From Camillea tinctor (taxonomy: Eukaryota > Ascomycota > Sordariomycetes > Xylariales > Xylariaceae): a stretch of DNA of 64,000 bases. Location: NCBI GenBank assembly GCA_022578605.1, contig MU394063.1, forward strand, positions 496,001 to 560,000. Direction: 5' to 3'. Below the pieces are notes generated by a model. The model had not been told where the DNA came from. It was given only the letters and a program-made list of their open reading frames with translations, and ran no database searches. Both the position numbers and the translations under genes were made by a program. Shown here in pieces: positions 44,125-55,186 of the stretch (positions are counted from its first letter, which is position 1; every line of letters begins with the position of its first letter).

Positions 44125-46404
44125 CTAATCCTCCCCTTTTAACCCCTTATCCCCTCCTCCTCTCCCCTCCTCCCCGCACCGTCCCAGCAACCCCCCCACA
44201 ACCTCCCCCACCCTCCTCCCATCCCACCTCTTCCACGGATCCGGCTCGATCATCCCGCGCACCAGGCTTAAAACCTCCTCCCGCACCCCCTCCCCGTACC
44301 CCTCGCGCGCGAGCCCCGCTTCCACCGCCGCCGCCGGGGGTACCCCCCGCTGACACGCCTGCAGCAGGTCCGCGCGCTCCATGGCCGTGCCCATGGGGCA
44401 CAGGAGCTCGATCAGCACGATGCCCAGGGCGAAGGTGTCGGTTTTCTCCGAGGAGGGGCAGGCGTGCGGGTGTGGTGGGGGGTGGTAGAAGGCGGTTCCG
44501 ATGGGTTTGGAGGGGGGGTGGGTGGTGGACGGAGATGGTGAGGGGACTTCCCCGTGGGCGAGCTGGGCGACGAGCCCGAAGTCCCCGATGCGGGGGTTGA
44601 GCCAGCGAGGGGGGAGAGTAGGGGTGCGGGGTTGGGTGGTCGAGAGAGCGTCCGCGTCAGGTTTGTCTTTCGGGTTTTCTGATAGAGCGCAGGTGCGGCA
44701 CGATAGGTCGCAGTACCCGCCTTGGCCGGCGGCTTCTAGGGAAGGGGCGGAGAGGAAGATGTTGCCGGGTTTGATGTCGCGGTGGATCAGCCCTTGGGCG
44801 TGGATGTACTGCAGCCCGGCGTGGATGGACTCGATGAGGCGGAGGGTGGGCACGAGGTGGAAGCAGTGCTTCGCTGTTCGGTTGCCCACTGAAGTACCCT
44901 GGCGGGATGGGGAGATGTACTGCGCTAAGGTAGTAGGGTACAGCGACATCTGGATGTACAGAACGGGGACAGTCTCGTCGTGAACTGTCCGGCTTTGGTT
45001 CTGGCTTCCGCTATGCTCTAGATGTGTCGAGCGGCCATCCGTGAAGGGATTGGTCTCAGAAAGCGAACTTTCATCCTCTTCGGAATAGGAGGCTGTCATG
45101 CTATGTTCAGACCAACCTCTCCCGCTGGGGGCTGCTTCCTGGTTGACATCATTGGCCTCTACGTTAGAGGATGCTTCGGTATCTTCTCCAAATACGATGC
45201 CGTAGCTCTGAGATTGGTTAAGCTCAACGGGAGAGTTTGAGAAAAAACCATAGTCAGTGTCTTCGCGGAATGACGGGCTACCTAGCAGGAGTTGCTGACG
45301 TGGCCTAGAATTTATCCTAATGTTTTGGTCTTGGGAGACGAGTTATCAGCTCCTAAACACTATAGAATAGAAATAGATAACGGCATAAACGCCTGGGTAT
45401 ACATTTTAAATATTGTATTGATCCCGGCAGTACCAGCTTTGGGGGATTAGGGGTAAGGGAATATTCGCCCTAAAGAGTGGGCTCCTTATGCAAGGCAAGC
45501 AAAGAAAGACGAACTGGGCGAGACAGAAATTAAATGGATGACTTATTGACTTACCACGCTCCATGGTGATATCAGGTAGTCGCTGGGGCTCTTCAAACCA
45601 TGTCGCGTGATATCGCACGATGTTAGGGTGGTCGAGCATGGCCAATGCCTTGACCTCGCGGAGGATATGCTCAAGTTCTTCATGTTTTCCATCTGAGAAA
45701 TTCTTGCCTAGCTTGGGCGAGAGAAAGATTTTCTTGACCGCATATGTCTTTTGGTCTAGCACATTGTAGCACTGATAAACCTTACCAAAGCCCCCCTTGC
45801 CTAGGAGGGATACCTCTCTGAAGGACGACTGATAATGACTGGGTGGTGGTGGTGGTGGTGATCGAAGGGTCAACTGAAGATCGTTGGCCGGGTTAGGTAA
45901 AAGCGACAGCTGAGATGATTGGAGTACCAGGTCGTGTATTGGGTCAAGAATATTGGCTGATGTGGTTTGTGAAGCCCCTATTAAGCTGTCTAACCCTGAG
46001 AGATATTGACGGCGTGTACTCTGGGATCTGTCCGAAGTGGCAAGTGACGAGACTAGACCGGTTGATGACAAGGTACGGCTCGCCTGGGCAAAAAGCTGTT
46101 GCGTGAGGCTCTGTACCTGTGGTGAGTTCCTGGTGAAGATCTCTCCGTCACTAGAACTGGTTGCGTTGAGGAATTCAACCGCACGGTTGCGATAGTAGTC
46201 TTCGAGTAAGCTGGCAAGCATCATGTTACGATGCTCCTCCATGCTGTTTCCGACGGGCAAGCGACCACGGTCTCTCGACTCAGAGTTTGACACCGACCGC
46301 TCACGGGAAGAAACATTTATCCTCTGAACATCCTCGATAGAAGAATTATGAGAGGTTGTTGACTTGGGCGGGTCCTTAGAGACCTCTTCATCCGACGAAT
46401 CCAT
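44125..46404 (-). CDS. eIF2-alpha kinase, HRI/GCN2-like
   Basis: Main exons 45555-46404 and 44125-45281 give about 668 residues. The 273-nt gap between them may hide a further small exon. A Ser-rich N-terminus includes DPIHDLVLQSSQLSLLP, then the kinase begins: LLGKGGFGKVYQ (~200), YAVKKI (~221, catalytic Lys) and LDHPNIVRYHATW. A long insert follows, as in eIF2-alpha kinases, and then VPVLYIQMSLYPTTL. The catalytic loop is HRDIKPGNIF (~450), DFG is in IGDFGLVAQL (~516) and KTDTFALGIVLIELL belongs to helix F. Where an APE motif is expected the protein reads GTAFYHPPPHPH, so the conserved Glu is missing. Family role: phosphorylation of eIF2-alpha Ser51 in stress. The N-terminus resembles HRI, not the RWD/HisRS layout of GCN2. 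Confidence 0.85.
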
Positions 46405-47294
46405 GGTGATGGGTTGAGGAGATAAGAAAGACGAAGATTACTCTAGCGTCGATGTGGTAAGGCATCCGATGAAGGGATCATCCATATGTCCTCACCTAGG
46501 TGATATCAGTAGCATGTCGCCTGAGCAACGACTCTGCTACTAACATACCAAGGGGGAAGGTAAGCGGGTGCATACAGTGAAGACGTACACACAAAGGGAG
46601 AAGGATTGATAGACTGGCTGACTGGAAGAACAGATTAGAATTTCCGGGTTTACACAGGATAAGCTGAGCAGCCAACTTACCAATATACTAGGTTAAATCC
46701 CTTTCAGGCCCTTTCTCTTGTCAACTTCACACCTTTCCTTTCCTTTCCTTTCCCTTAGACCAGGCTCGATTTGCCACGCTGTTCCATGCCCTTCTATTGA
46801 CACGTCCGTGCACCCATTCAGGTTAATAAGGAGTTGCCTAGGCTGCGGTTTCTGGTCATGTATACTTCCGTACAGGTCATTAGTTTCTAAATTAATAGAT
46901 GACGGGATTCTGTTTTTATAGACGTGTCAACAACCCTCATTCGTCCTCCAACAATTTCAGGTGAGGAACAAATCAGAGTAAAAGTAAAGATGAAGGTGTC
47001 GTAAATGGTCTGTGCACTAATAAGACCTTACAACTACGACTAGGTAGATAGTTTCCATATTGCATACTGCATATTGCATTATACATATGTACACTAATCG
47101 CTTAGAAGTAGCATTGTTATAACCGTTTCCGTATAGGAGTTAAGGTATCTACATAATAGGGGGAAGTGCTACACAGGTTACTCCTTTTCAATGATACAGT
47201 TGAATCCCAACATGTCTTGTATGGCCAACGAACTACATAGCCGAGCAACCTACATAACTTGCACACTAAAAGTAATTTACTAAATACATGACAA
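46405..47294. other. Intergenic
   Basis: 5' flank of the kinase gene with CTCACCTAGGTGAT palindrome at ~46492, a (CCTTT)n run at 46734-46755 and AT-rich sequence toward the HET gene 3' end. No gene seen. Confidence 0.5.
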
Positions 47295-49604
47295 TCACAC
47301 AATACAAACCGTATCCACATCCCCCCTATCCACCGCAGCCTGCGTGACCCGGCGGATATCCAAATCATGCAAGTAACACTCGCCCACCAGCCCAAACCGC
47401 GAAGCCCGCCCATCCCTCACCTCCAGCGGGCGCAGCACAAACGGCGTACCACCCCCCGCCAGCGACGCCACGTAGTCGCCCGCCCGCGCGCCCTGCGCGC
47501 AGAGCCCGAACCCCGCCCTCTTGGTCCGGAAAAAGCACCGGTCCTCCGCGTATCCGCACATCTCGGTGAACGCGCGGGAGCTGCCGTGCTTCGCCAGCGC
47601 CCGCAGGCGCTCCGCCCACTGCCCCGGGATCCAGCCCATCTCGGGGTCGCAGCCGCGGGCCCAGTGCGCCGCGAAGTGCGCGAGCGTCTGCAGGTCGGCG
47701 CGCTCGCTGGTGGGTAGCGGGTCCGCGGAGTCGAGGCTCATGGGCTGCTCCGGGAGGAACCATCGCTTGCTTAGCCGTCGGCAGATGAGCGCTTCGACGA
47801 AGGCTTGGATGAGCGAGGACCCGTTCGGGTACGGCTCTATGGTTACGCCGCCGCGCCCGCGCGTGCTGAAGGCGATTTGTTTGGCGTCCGAGTCGTCGCT
47901 GAGCTCGTCGATGGCGCCGATGAGGATGCCCCAGGCTACGGGCACGCCGGATTGCACGGAGAGGGCGGGCGTCTTGCTGTGGTTGAATTGCCGCATGTCC
48001 TCGTCTGTGTATGTCCACCGCTTGAAGGCCCACTGCACGCTGGTGATTGGGTTGAGTATCGTGCCGGGAATGTTGAGGATATTGGGGTCTTTGGGGTTGT
48101 CTAGAGTGGCAATGTCTAAAGGGATGCTGCAGCTGGAGAGCGGGTTTTGGAGCCTAAATAGGGCTTGGGGCGCTGAGCCCGGGTGTTCCGCGTGCCAGAG
48201 AGCCCAGCTAGGATGTCCATCAGGAGGGAGCTCGACAGCGCCGGATGTGCTCGATTTCTTGGATTCCTCGCCGCTGAGTTGCGTTATAAAGATTGTATTC
48301 GCGGCCACTTGGTTGTTCCTATCGATTTTCTCGCGGATGATGCCCAGAATGTCTAAAGAACGGTGGTCTATTATCCACTGCCTGGTCATGTCCCTCCATA
48401 CCCCGGAAGCAGTCTTTCCATAATCTGGTTTCAATCTGGGGGGTAGCCCGGCTATGTCATGTGTGTCTTCCCCAAAGCTGAGAAGGGCGATTATTTTATC
48501 TCGCGGGTCCGTGGCTTGGAATGCACGTCCTTTGGTGATAGCATCTAGTAGTGGCACTCTTGCAGGCCTTTCGATATCCCCGTGCCTTGCAGCATGGAGC
48601 CGTGTCCAGAGAAATGGTGGTAACTCATCGTACATGTGAGTTCCCGACCAGCCTGCAGCATAAGAACGGCTCGACTTAGCTGCCCAGCAGAGCATGACCA
48701 AGATATCAAGCCAATCTCTCTGCTGTTTTCCACAATAAACAATAGCCCGTTTTGCGTTCATGACCTCCTGCACAACCCAGACGCGCCGGAACCAGGGGAA
48801 CTTGTTGAAGAACTCGCTAAATATCATGCTCATGTGCATGCGAAAAGTGGTAAGACCTGAATCCGAACCTGTACCCTCGATCCTTGGCACGATCTTGATC
48901 TCGTCAAGAGTCTTATCGATGTCTTGATGCTGCCACAGGGGCTTTACCCCGGCTCTCTCGACAGCTGCATTCAACATATTCAGGAGATCCCACATGCCCT
49001 GAAAATGCTCACTTTGGCGCTCTTCGCCGAGGAAAACAAGCACGCACTCTGCAGATCTGTACACATCTACCATGAACGGTATCGCGTAGTTCCTTTCTCG
49101 GATACTCCCTTGGTTTATGCATAGTGCATCTATCCACAATACGCGGGGCTTATCTTCGAATCTGAGGTATCGTAACGCTTGGTCGAGATTCTTCGTGATA
49201 TTAAATTTCTGCTCGTTGCACTTGTCAGATTCAGATGTTGGATCTGCCAGACTCCCGTAGTTATGACGCAAGGTGATGCAAGTAGTATCTCCAAGATCGC
49301 CCCAACAATATGAGAGCGACTCATATGAGGTTTCCGCCCACGAATCTGAGTGGCGCACAAGGGTACAGTGCAGTGGTTCGTTAAAGTCTCCTGGGGAAAT
49401 GGTGACAAGTCGGATCTCCTTCTGAGATTGATCTAGCGGTTGATAAAATGAGTAGTCATTGTCGACCTTCCATTCCGGGACGTCACTTTTGTCTTCGTTG
49501 GCTATCCCTAGTTCCGACTTAATTGCTGCCCTATCCTCTGCGGGGGGATCTTCGTCTGGGCGTGTATCAAGTTCGTCCTTAGTACTTTCTGTCGGCCCTG
49601 CCAT
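47295..49604 (-). CDS. HET-domain (heterokaryon incompatibility) protein
   Basis: Single exon. The ATG at 49604 (CAAAATGGC context) gives 769 residues; an in-frame ATG at 49679 adds 25 residues with a poorer context. The HET domain covers roughly residues 65-260: IRLVTISPGDFNEPLHC, YESLSYCWGD, then FNITKNLDQALRYLR, LWIDALCINQ and RNYAIPFMVDVYRSAECVLVFLG. These are the three conserved blocks. The long C-terminal region, with FQATDPRDKIIALLSF, is usual for the family and has no added repeat or NACHT domain. HET proteins trigger cell death when incompatible strains fuse, and the domain is TIR-like in fold. The partner locus is unknown. The 3' third (47300-47760) is much more GC-rich than the 5' part. 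Confidence 0.92.
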   Translation of the reverse strand: MAGPTESTKDELDTRPDEDPPAEDRAAIKSELGIANEDKSDVPEWKVDNDYSFYQPLDQSQKEIRLVTISPGDFNEPLHCTLVRHSDSWAETSYESLSYCWGDLGDTTCITLRHNYGSLADPTSESDKCNEQKFNITKNLDQALRYLRFEDKPRVLWIDALCINQGSIRERNYAIPFMVDVYRSAECVLVFLGEERQSEHFQGMWDLLNMLNAAVERAGVKPLWQHQDIDKTLDEIKIVPRIEGTGSDSGLTTFRMHMSMIFSEFFNKFPWFRRVWVVQEVMNAKRAIVYCGKQQRDWLDILVMLCWAAKSSRSYAAGWSGTHMYDELPPFLWTRLHAARHGDIERPARVPLLDAITKGRAFQATDPRDKIIALLSFGEDTHDIAGLPPRLKPDYGKTASGVWRDMTRQWIIDHRSLDILGIIREKIDRNNQVAANTIFITQLSGEESKKSSTSGAVELPPDGHPSWALWHAEHPGSAPQALFRLQNPLSSCSIPLDIATLDNPKDPNILNIPGTILNPITSVQWAFKRWTYTDEDMRQFNHSKTPALSVQSGVPVAWGILIGAIDELSDDSDAKQIAFSTRGRGGVTIEPYPNGSSLIQAFVEALICRRLSKRWFLPEQPMSLDSADPLPTSERADLQTLAHFAAHWARGCDPEMGWIPGQWAERLRALAKHGSSRAFTEMCGYAEDRCFFRTKRAGFGLCAQGARAGDYVASLAGGGTPFVLRPLEVRDGRASRFGLVGECYLHDLDIRRVTQAAVDRGDVDTVCIV

Positions 49605-50051
49605 TTTGAACTTTGGCAACTGTGGTTTACAAAAGCGATATTTATCTCTAAGTTGGATATTGAGAGAATATGAATTCATGAATGAAAAGTAAGGGTGAGA
49701 TGAGTACCTAGATAATTATATCAAGTATGATCAAACATCACTGAAACAGTGAGGCGTTGTTTGGAGTTCACCAGTGTACATCACAGTAATGAGCTGAGCT
49801 GCATGCATTCGCGCGGCGTATAATCCTTCGCGATTAAATCTGCTTGAAGGTAGTCAAGAGACCCCCCTAACCTAGACGCAGTACTGCCACACAGCACCGC
49901 CAACGCCTAGCAAGTATCACAGGGTCTAAGGGAGTGTCATGTTAACAACAGATCATATATATATATATTAATGAGCCTTGCAAATTCGCGAGGTCATGTT
50001 TGAGAATGAATATTCTCATAAACTATAGACAGGGAGAAGGTAAATGGTTAT
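49605..50051. other. Intergenic
   Basis: 5' flank of the HET gene, with an (AT)n tract near 49959-49968. No gene. Confidence 0.5.
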
Positions 50052-51937
50052 TCACAAATCTTCATCATCCTCAAACAATTCAATCCCATCTACTTCGACT
50101 TCAAATTCTAAAAATAAATAGGATTGTTAGCGTTCCTCATCCTGTGGAGTTTTTTCTTTGAAAAAGGTAGGGACTCACCATCACTTCCCATGGAACCAAA
50201 GGTAATGGTGTTCGAGTCGCCGGCGTTCATAGTCAGCTGTACAGGGACTGATTTATGATAACCGGCCCGAGAGTTCAAGCTCGAGATATTCATGGCCGGC
50301 CCATCGTTGACAATGATGTAAGCCTCTCCAGCTGTTGCAAGATATCGTTAGCCCCCATTTAATCGAGTTTCATAATTCGATAGGTATAGTTACCTTCCGG
50401 GTTGTTGACTTTGTAGTGGAAGGAGAGCCATTGGAGAGACCCAGTGCCGGTCACATTGTGGAAAGTCAATTCACTTGTGTCGGTGACTATCATGAAGCCG
50501 TTAGCCAGCTTATATATCACCTGGAAAATATAGTATCTAGGTGTTCATACCTTTATGTACTGACCGTTTGCTGACGCAATCCCTGCAGTCCCTCACAACT
50601 ATTTTCCATATTAGAACCAAGCTATATATAGCGGTGTGTATGTACTTGCCTGCTGAACCGACCAAGTTTGTATGCTCAGCTTCGTAACGCTTAGCAGTAG
50701 AAGGGTATGAGACTACCCCAGTGTTCACATCAACTTTCCACATAGAGTGGTAATCCAGTGAAATGGTGTGGGCGCTATAAGAAAGTTCAATGTTAGATGA
50801 ATAGGGTCATGTTGAAATCTAACTTCAGCAATAACGTACCTAGAGTCCACGTTCATAGGAACCCAGACGTAATTCGAGTCGGCACCACCTTTGGAGTCCC
50901 AAGCGTCACCCATGTAGATGTATGTAGTCTTTTGTGACCCAGCAACGGTCAGCTCAAATGTGTTTTGAGAACCGTACGTGTTCTCAGCTTGGGGTGCAAT
51001 GTCCGAGCCTCCTTTCCAGGACCCAGAAATCGAGTCAGACCAGAAGACCTTGTTAGGGTTTGCGCGCCAGCCAGTCTTTCCTGACACGATTAGGAAGTAA
51101 ACCCCATTGGCCTTCACGATACCGGGCGCCTCGTATGCACCCGCAGCTAGTAATATAGTTAGCAATAAAGCTCACAAACCGCACATAACACTATGAAGGA
51201 TTACACACCCAACTGAGAAACTCTGTCACCGAGAGTACCGTCAGAGTTGATACGGTTAATCTGGACAATGTTGTGATCAGCGCTGGTTAGCAAATACCAG
51301 GTTTCTGATTCGCAGTTAGTTTCATCAAACAGACTTCATGATCTCAGTTCAGGAACTGACGTGTGCTGTCATCGTAAAACATTCCGGTATCCGAGTATGA
51401 GTAGTCGTTAGGCGGAATATGCACTTTTGCCGATTGACCATATCCTCCAGTGAAGGTCGACGATTTGAGTGAAAGGACGTATCGGTCCTGCTGACCGAAC
51501 AACTATTGTAAAGATGATAAATCAGCATTTTATGTCATGCTGAGCACAGATATCCCACAACGAAGAGTGCAGATATACCCAAAATGAGCCATTAGGCTTT
51601 GCAATCTTGGGTCGCCACATGCCCGTCACGGAACTTGCTTGCTGTCCCAGATTCTTCCAGTTGATGAGGTCCGTAGATGAGTACATCTGTGGCGTTTGGT
51701 CTTGAAGTCACGGTTAGCCCCTTGGCCACTGTAATAAGACCTAGTAGTAAAAAGTGATGATATACTGCTCGCTGCTTGACCAACCCAGTAAAACGTATCG
51801 CCGCGTTTTACCACTCCACCGCCGTGAGCATCAATCTTCTTGCCATCGGTGTCGTACCACACAGCACCTGGAGCGATCCATGATGCCCCTAGGACGCTGG
51901 GCACGATACAAGCCCCGAGAAATGTAGAGAACAGCAT
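50052..51937 (-). CDS. Glycoside hydrolase family 43 (subfamily 24-like galactanase) with CBM35
   Basis: Ten exons fit in phase: 51766-51937, 51579-51700, 51361-51502, 51209-51304, 50840-51146, 50646-50774, 50565-50598, 50394-50520, 50179-50331 and 50052-50107, for 445 residues. Signal peptide MLFSTFLGACIVPSVLG. The catalytic domain includes IDAHGGGVVKRGDTFYWVGQ, MYSSTDLINWKNLGQQ, MWRPKIAKPNGSFW, WYLLTSADHN (pKa-modulating Asp position) and GAYEAPGIVK (acid Glu position). SGSWKGGSDIAPQAENTYGSQNTF and an IYMGDAWD blade complete the five-bladed propeller. A CBM35-like domain (RYEAEHTNLVGSAG onward, GEAYIIVNDG) closes the protein. Family expectation is exo-beta-1,3-galactanase action on arabinogalactan side-chain backbones outside the cell. 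A 34-nt exon and a GTACAT donor make the CBM part least certain. Confidence 0.83.
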
Positions 51938-53426
51938 GGTGGGTTAGAATTTCTCGATAATGGACCTGGTACTCGTTGGTGAAAGCCCCCCTTTCGTATC
52001 CTCCGACCAACCCGCGCAAGCGCGCACGCGAGGCTTTTATACTTTTCCACAAGCCTGGCTCTGAATCGCTCGCATAATTTCATAAGAAGCTACCCCGGTT
52101 AATTAGTCGCCATACTACGCGAAGTCGCAAGTATAAAAGGAGCAACCCTCCCGGAAAGCATCCGTATTTCCCCTTTCATAAGAAAATGCGGGGAGCTCCG
52201 AATCCCAGCTCGGGTCGAGTTGACCCAGAATTATACCGCAATGTCACGTATATGTCTAGGTTCTAAGATACCCACCACCAAAGCGCAACCTGGGTTGGGA
52301 CCGCTAAGGCCTTGCTGGATTTGAGCTTAGCATCAAGCCCAATCCCATCATCGGCAGTTAAAGGCTTGTTCTGATTACTGAAGTGGGGTCGGGTTATGCA
52401 AAATGTGGTATAGATCCGGAGGCAGCTGGATTTGCATTAAAATAGAACTAGAATACGAAGTTGTGGTTATAGTTTTAAACCCAGTAAACTCGTACTCCGA
52501 AGTGACCTTCAACTTTTAATGTTACCTTAGAACGTGATGTATGATCTTGAACATTTGACATGTGCTCAGACCAATGAAGAGTTATGTATACACTATCCAC
52601 AATTATTGGAGTCCTGCCGTACCAATCGCGTGATAACTGCAAAATGTATAAGGAGGTCTTGACTGTTCTACATATGCTCGTATATAACCACCTAAGCCAA
52701 CAGCCACATTCTTATTCTCACAAAACGCAATCTTATCTCTGCTCTCTAACCACTGATGTTGATATAAGTTATCCCTTGTTCTATTATGGAAATTTCGAAA
52801 AAAAAAAAAAAAGAGGAAAATGAGAGACTCCGGGTTGATCATAATGCGATATCACTTTGACGATGCGAATCCTCGAACGACAGCTATGTACAAAAAGCTC
52901 ATTTGATTTCGGTACGAATAACGGGATGCAATGAATTCATTCAACTTTGTACTGACACTATTCAACCAGCGCTATATTGAAATGGGTGCAATTCTTATCA
53001 AGACAATGTGAATTCGATTCAAAGTTATATAGAACACTTGTAGTCTGTCGGATTTTCAATTACCTCTATACAGCTGGGGGCTTTGTCATAATCCCCATCG
53101 ACTTACGGCTTGTCACCTAATATCTTACAAATGCGGCATTGTCGGTCAAGCACGATATCGTCATCACAGTAAGATCTATCACTCGTTGTCCTGGCAGTAA
53201 TGCGGATGAAATATGGCAGCCAAACTCCCCCGCTTAGTACTACCGAGCGAGGATTCCTTCTCCACCTATGGACGCGCGGAGGGGTTTGGCGAAGCGCGGT
53301 TGCTACGACGAGTATTTATTCCCGGTCTCCTCTCGGTTGTAACCTGCTCACATTGTCTGTGATTATCGTACGCAACACCTGCGCTGTTTTCCGTGTCTAA
53401 TTTCACAGATCCAACGAACTATCATC
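51938..53426. other. Divergent intergenic region between GH43 and FAD monooxygenase genes
   Basis: About 1.5 kb with an A-run at 52799-52812. Nothing coding is recognised. CCCCGCTTAGTACTACCGAG and other GC-rich patches lie near 53227-53340, just upstream of the monooxygenase start. Confidence 0.5.
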
Positions 53427-54782
53427 ATGGCAACGAAACCATTCGATATTGCCATTGTTGGCGGCGGCATCACCGGACTGACCCTTGCTATAAGCCTGCT
53501 GAAACATAACATTCCTGTTACGATCTACGAGGCGGCATCCAATTTTGGAGAGATTGGTGCTGGTGTGGGCTTCGGTCCTAATGCTGCTCGTGCCGTAGAA
53601 CTAGTATCCCCCGAGTTCCAAGAAGCATTCGGGAGATGTTTGACAAAACAACATAAAGATAAGCATGACGTATGGTTCTCAGTTCGAGTTGGCGATCAGA
53701 GGAGGGGCGGCGAGGACGGGGTTGTGAAGAAGCAAGGAGACAAGACATTAAAACTCGGCGACATCATCTTCGAGGTTCACTTCTCTGATGACAGAGAATG
53801 GGGCAGTGTGCACCGCGCGCATTTCCTTGACGAGCTGGTCAAGCTGATACCAAAATCCGTAGCCAGGTTCGGAAAGAGACTAGCTGATATTAGCAAGGAA
53901 GATGGCACAGATAACGCGGTGTTGCATTTCACAGATGGAACAACCGCCAAACACAGTGTTGTTCTCGGCTGCGATGGGATCAAGTCGCGTACTCGAGAAC
54001 TGCTGCTGAAAGACGACAATATGAAAGCAGTCTTCACGGGGAAGTACGTGTACAGGGGCTTGATTCCAATGGATAAAGCCATCGAGATCCTAGGCGAAGA
54101 ACAAGCCACGAACAGCCAGATGTATCTAGGCTACAATGGCCATATCCTTACCTATCCGATTGAGAAGGGAAAGACAATGAATAGTGAGCATTCAACCCCC
54201 TCTCCCTTTTCTCATTATGTCCAGCTAATTCATACCTTATTAGTTGTCGCTTTCAGTTCGCAAGACACGTGGACGGAGTCAGAGTGGGTCGTACACGCCT
54301 CCAAGGACAAGCTGCGCGAGGACTACCGCAGCTGGGGCCCTCGAATCACCGCTCTCGTCTCTGCGATGGAAAAGCCAGACATATGGGCTCTCTACAACCA
54401 CCCTCCCGCACCGACATACTATGGCTTGAACCCGCGCATCTGTCTTGTAGGGGATGCTGCACATGCCTCGACTCCCCACCAAGGGTCAGGTGCCGGTATG
54501 TGCATCGAGGACTGCTATATCTTGAGCAATCTTATCGCCGAAGCGAACAGCCTGGAAGACGTGGATAGGGTTTTCAAGGCTTATGATGAGGTGAGACGAC
54601 CGCGGACGCATAAGTTGGTTACGACGAGCAAGGAGGCTGCGATGCTGTACGAATTCGAGCTTGAGGGAGATGATCTGGATGCGATTGAGCAGAACATGAC
54701 AAACCGCATGAGATGGATCTGGGACATCGATACGGTTGCTGAACTAGAAAGGGCAAAGACAATTTATAGAGGGCTTGCATGA
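53427..54782 (+). CDS. FAD-dependent monooxygenase, salicylate-hydroxylase-like
   Basis: Two exons, 53427-54183 and 54244-54782, give 431 residues. Although the frame is open through the intron, GTGAGC...TTATTAG (60 nt) is a good intron and its removal joins MN to VAF as in homologues. The FAD fold shows IAIVGGGITGLTLAISL (residues 8-24, GxGxxG), YEAA with the ribose-binding Glu, GCDGIKSRTRE (DG motif) and GDAAHASTPHQGSGAGMCIED (GD motif). This is a class A flavoprotein aromatic hydroxylase using NAD(P)H. Closest in type to fungal salicylate 1-monooxygenases. The substrate cannot be read from sequence. No biosynthetic cluster neighbours are present, so a catabolic role in aromatic degradation is more likely than secondary metabolism. 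Confidence 0.92.
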   Translation: MATKPFDIAIVGGGITGLTLAISLLKHNIPVTIYEAASNFGEIGAGVGFGPNAARAVELVSPEFQEAFGRCLTKQHKDKHDVWFSVRVGDQRRGGEDGVVKKQGDKTLKLGDIIFEVHFSDDREWGSVHRAHFLDELVKLIPKSVARFGKRLADISKEDGTDNAVLHFTDGTTAKHSVVLGCDGIKSRTRELLLKDDNMKAVFTGKYVYRGLIPMDKAIEILGEEQATNSQMYLGYNGHILTYPIEKGKTMNSEHSTPSPFSHYVQLIHTLLVVAFSSQDTWTESEWVVHASKDKLREDYRSWGPRITALVSAMEKPDIWALYNHPPAPTYYGLNPRICLVGDAAHASTPHQGSGAGMCIEDCYILSNLIAEANSLEDVDRVFKAYDEVRRPRTHKLVTTSKEAAMLYEFELEGDDLDAIEQNMTNRMRWIWDIDTVAELERAKTIYRGLA

Positions 54783-55186
54783 TGACATGTATAGTCAGGA
54801 CCTCGGGACTGGTTGGAGCATATCTGACTAAAATCAGGGGTTAGAAGATGTAGTTAAACGCCATATTCAGCAAGGGGCAGGTATGGTATGACAACAATAG
54901 TGTGCGGCTTATGACCTGGTCAATATATTCCACCAATCTGAATAAACGCAGGAAGCAAAAAGACTACAAGCTCCAGGACCGCTGAAACGAAGACATGTGA
55001 CATAATTTTTCCTTTTTTGAGCTGAAGAGGATAGTACTGGTTAAGATCCTAAACTCTTTACATGCTAACAGCCTGCAGTAGACCACGCCTCAATGGAAAT
55101 ATATTAAACCCAATACGATTTCATCAATAGACAATTTTGTTTTCTTCATAATCATTCTATTCTATTCTGGTATTCTTATATCCTTT
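54783..55186. other. Intergenic, convergent 3' flanks
   Basis: AT-rich spacer of ~400 bases with TATTCTATTCTGGTATTC repeats near 55151-55180. No gene. Confidence 0.5.

Noticed and set aside
47365..48033. 222-codon open frame overlapping the HET gene
   Set aside because: Arg/Ala-rich composition typical of an alternate frame in GC-rich coding DNA; HET frame is clearly real.
54184..54256. Intron of the monooxygenase ending at TTTCAG (54256)
   Set aside because: It would shift frame; ending at TTATTAG (54243) keeps frame and the conserved MN-VAF join.
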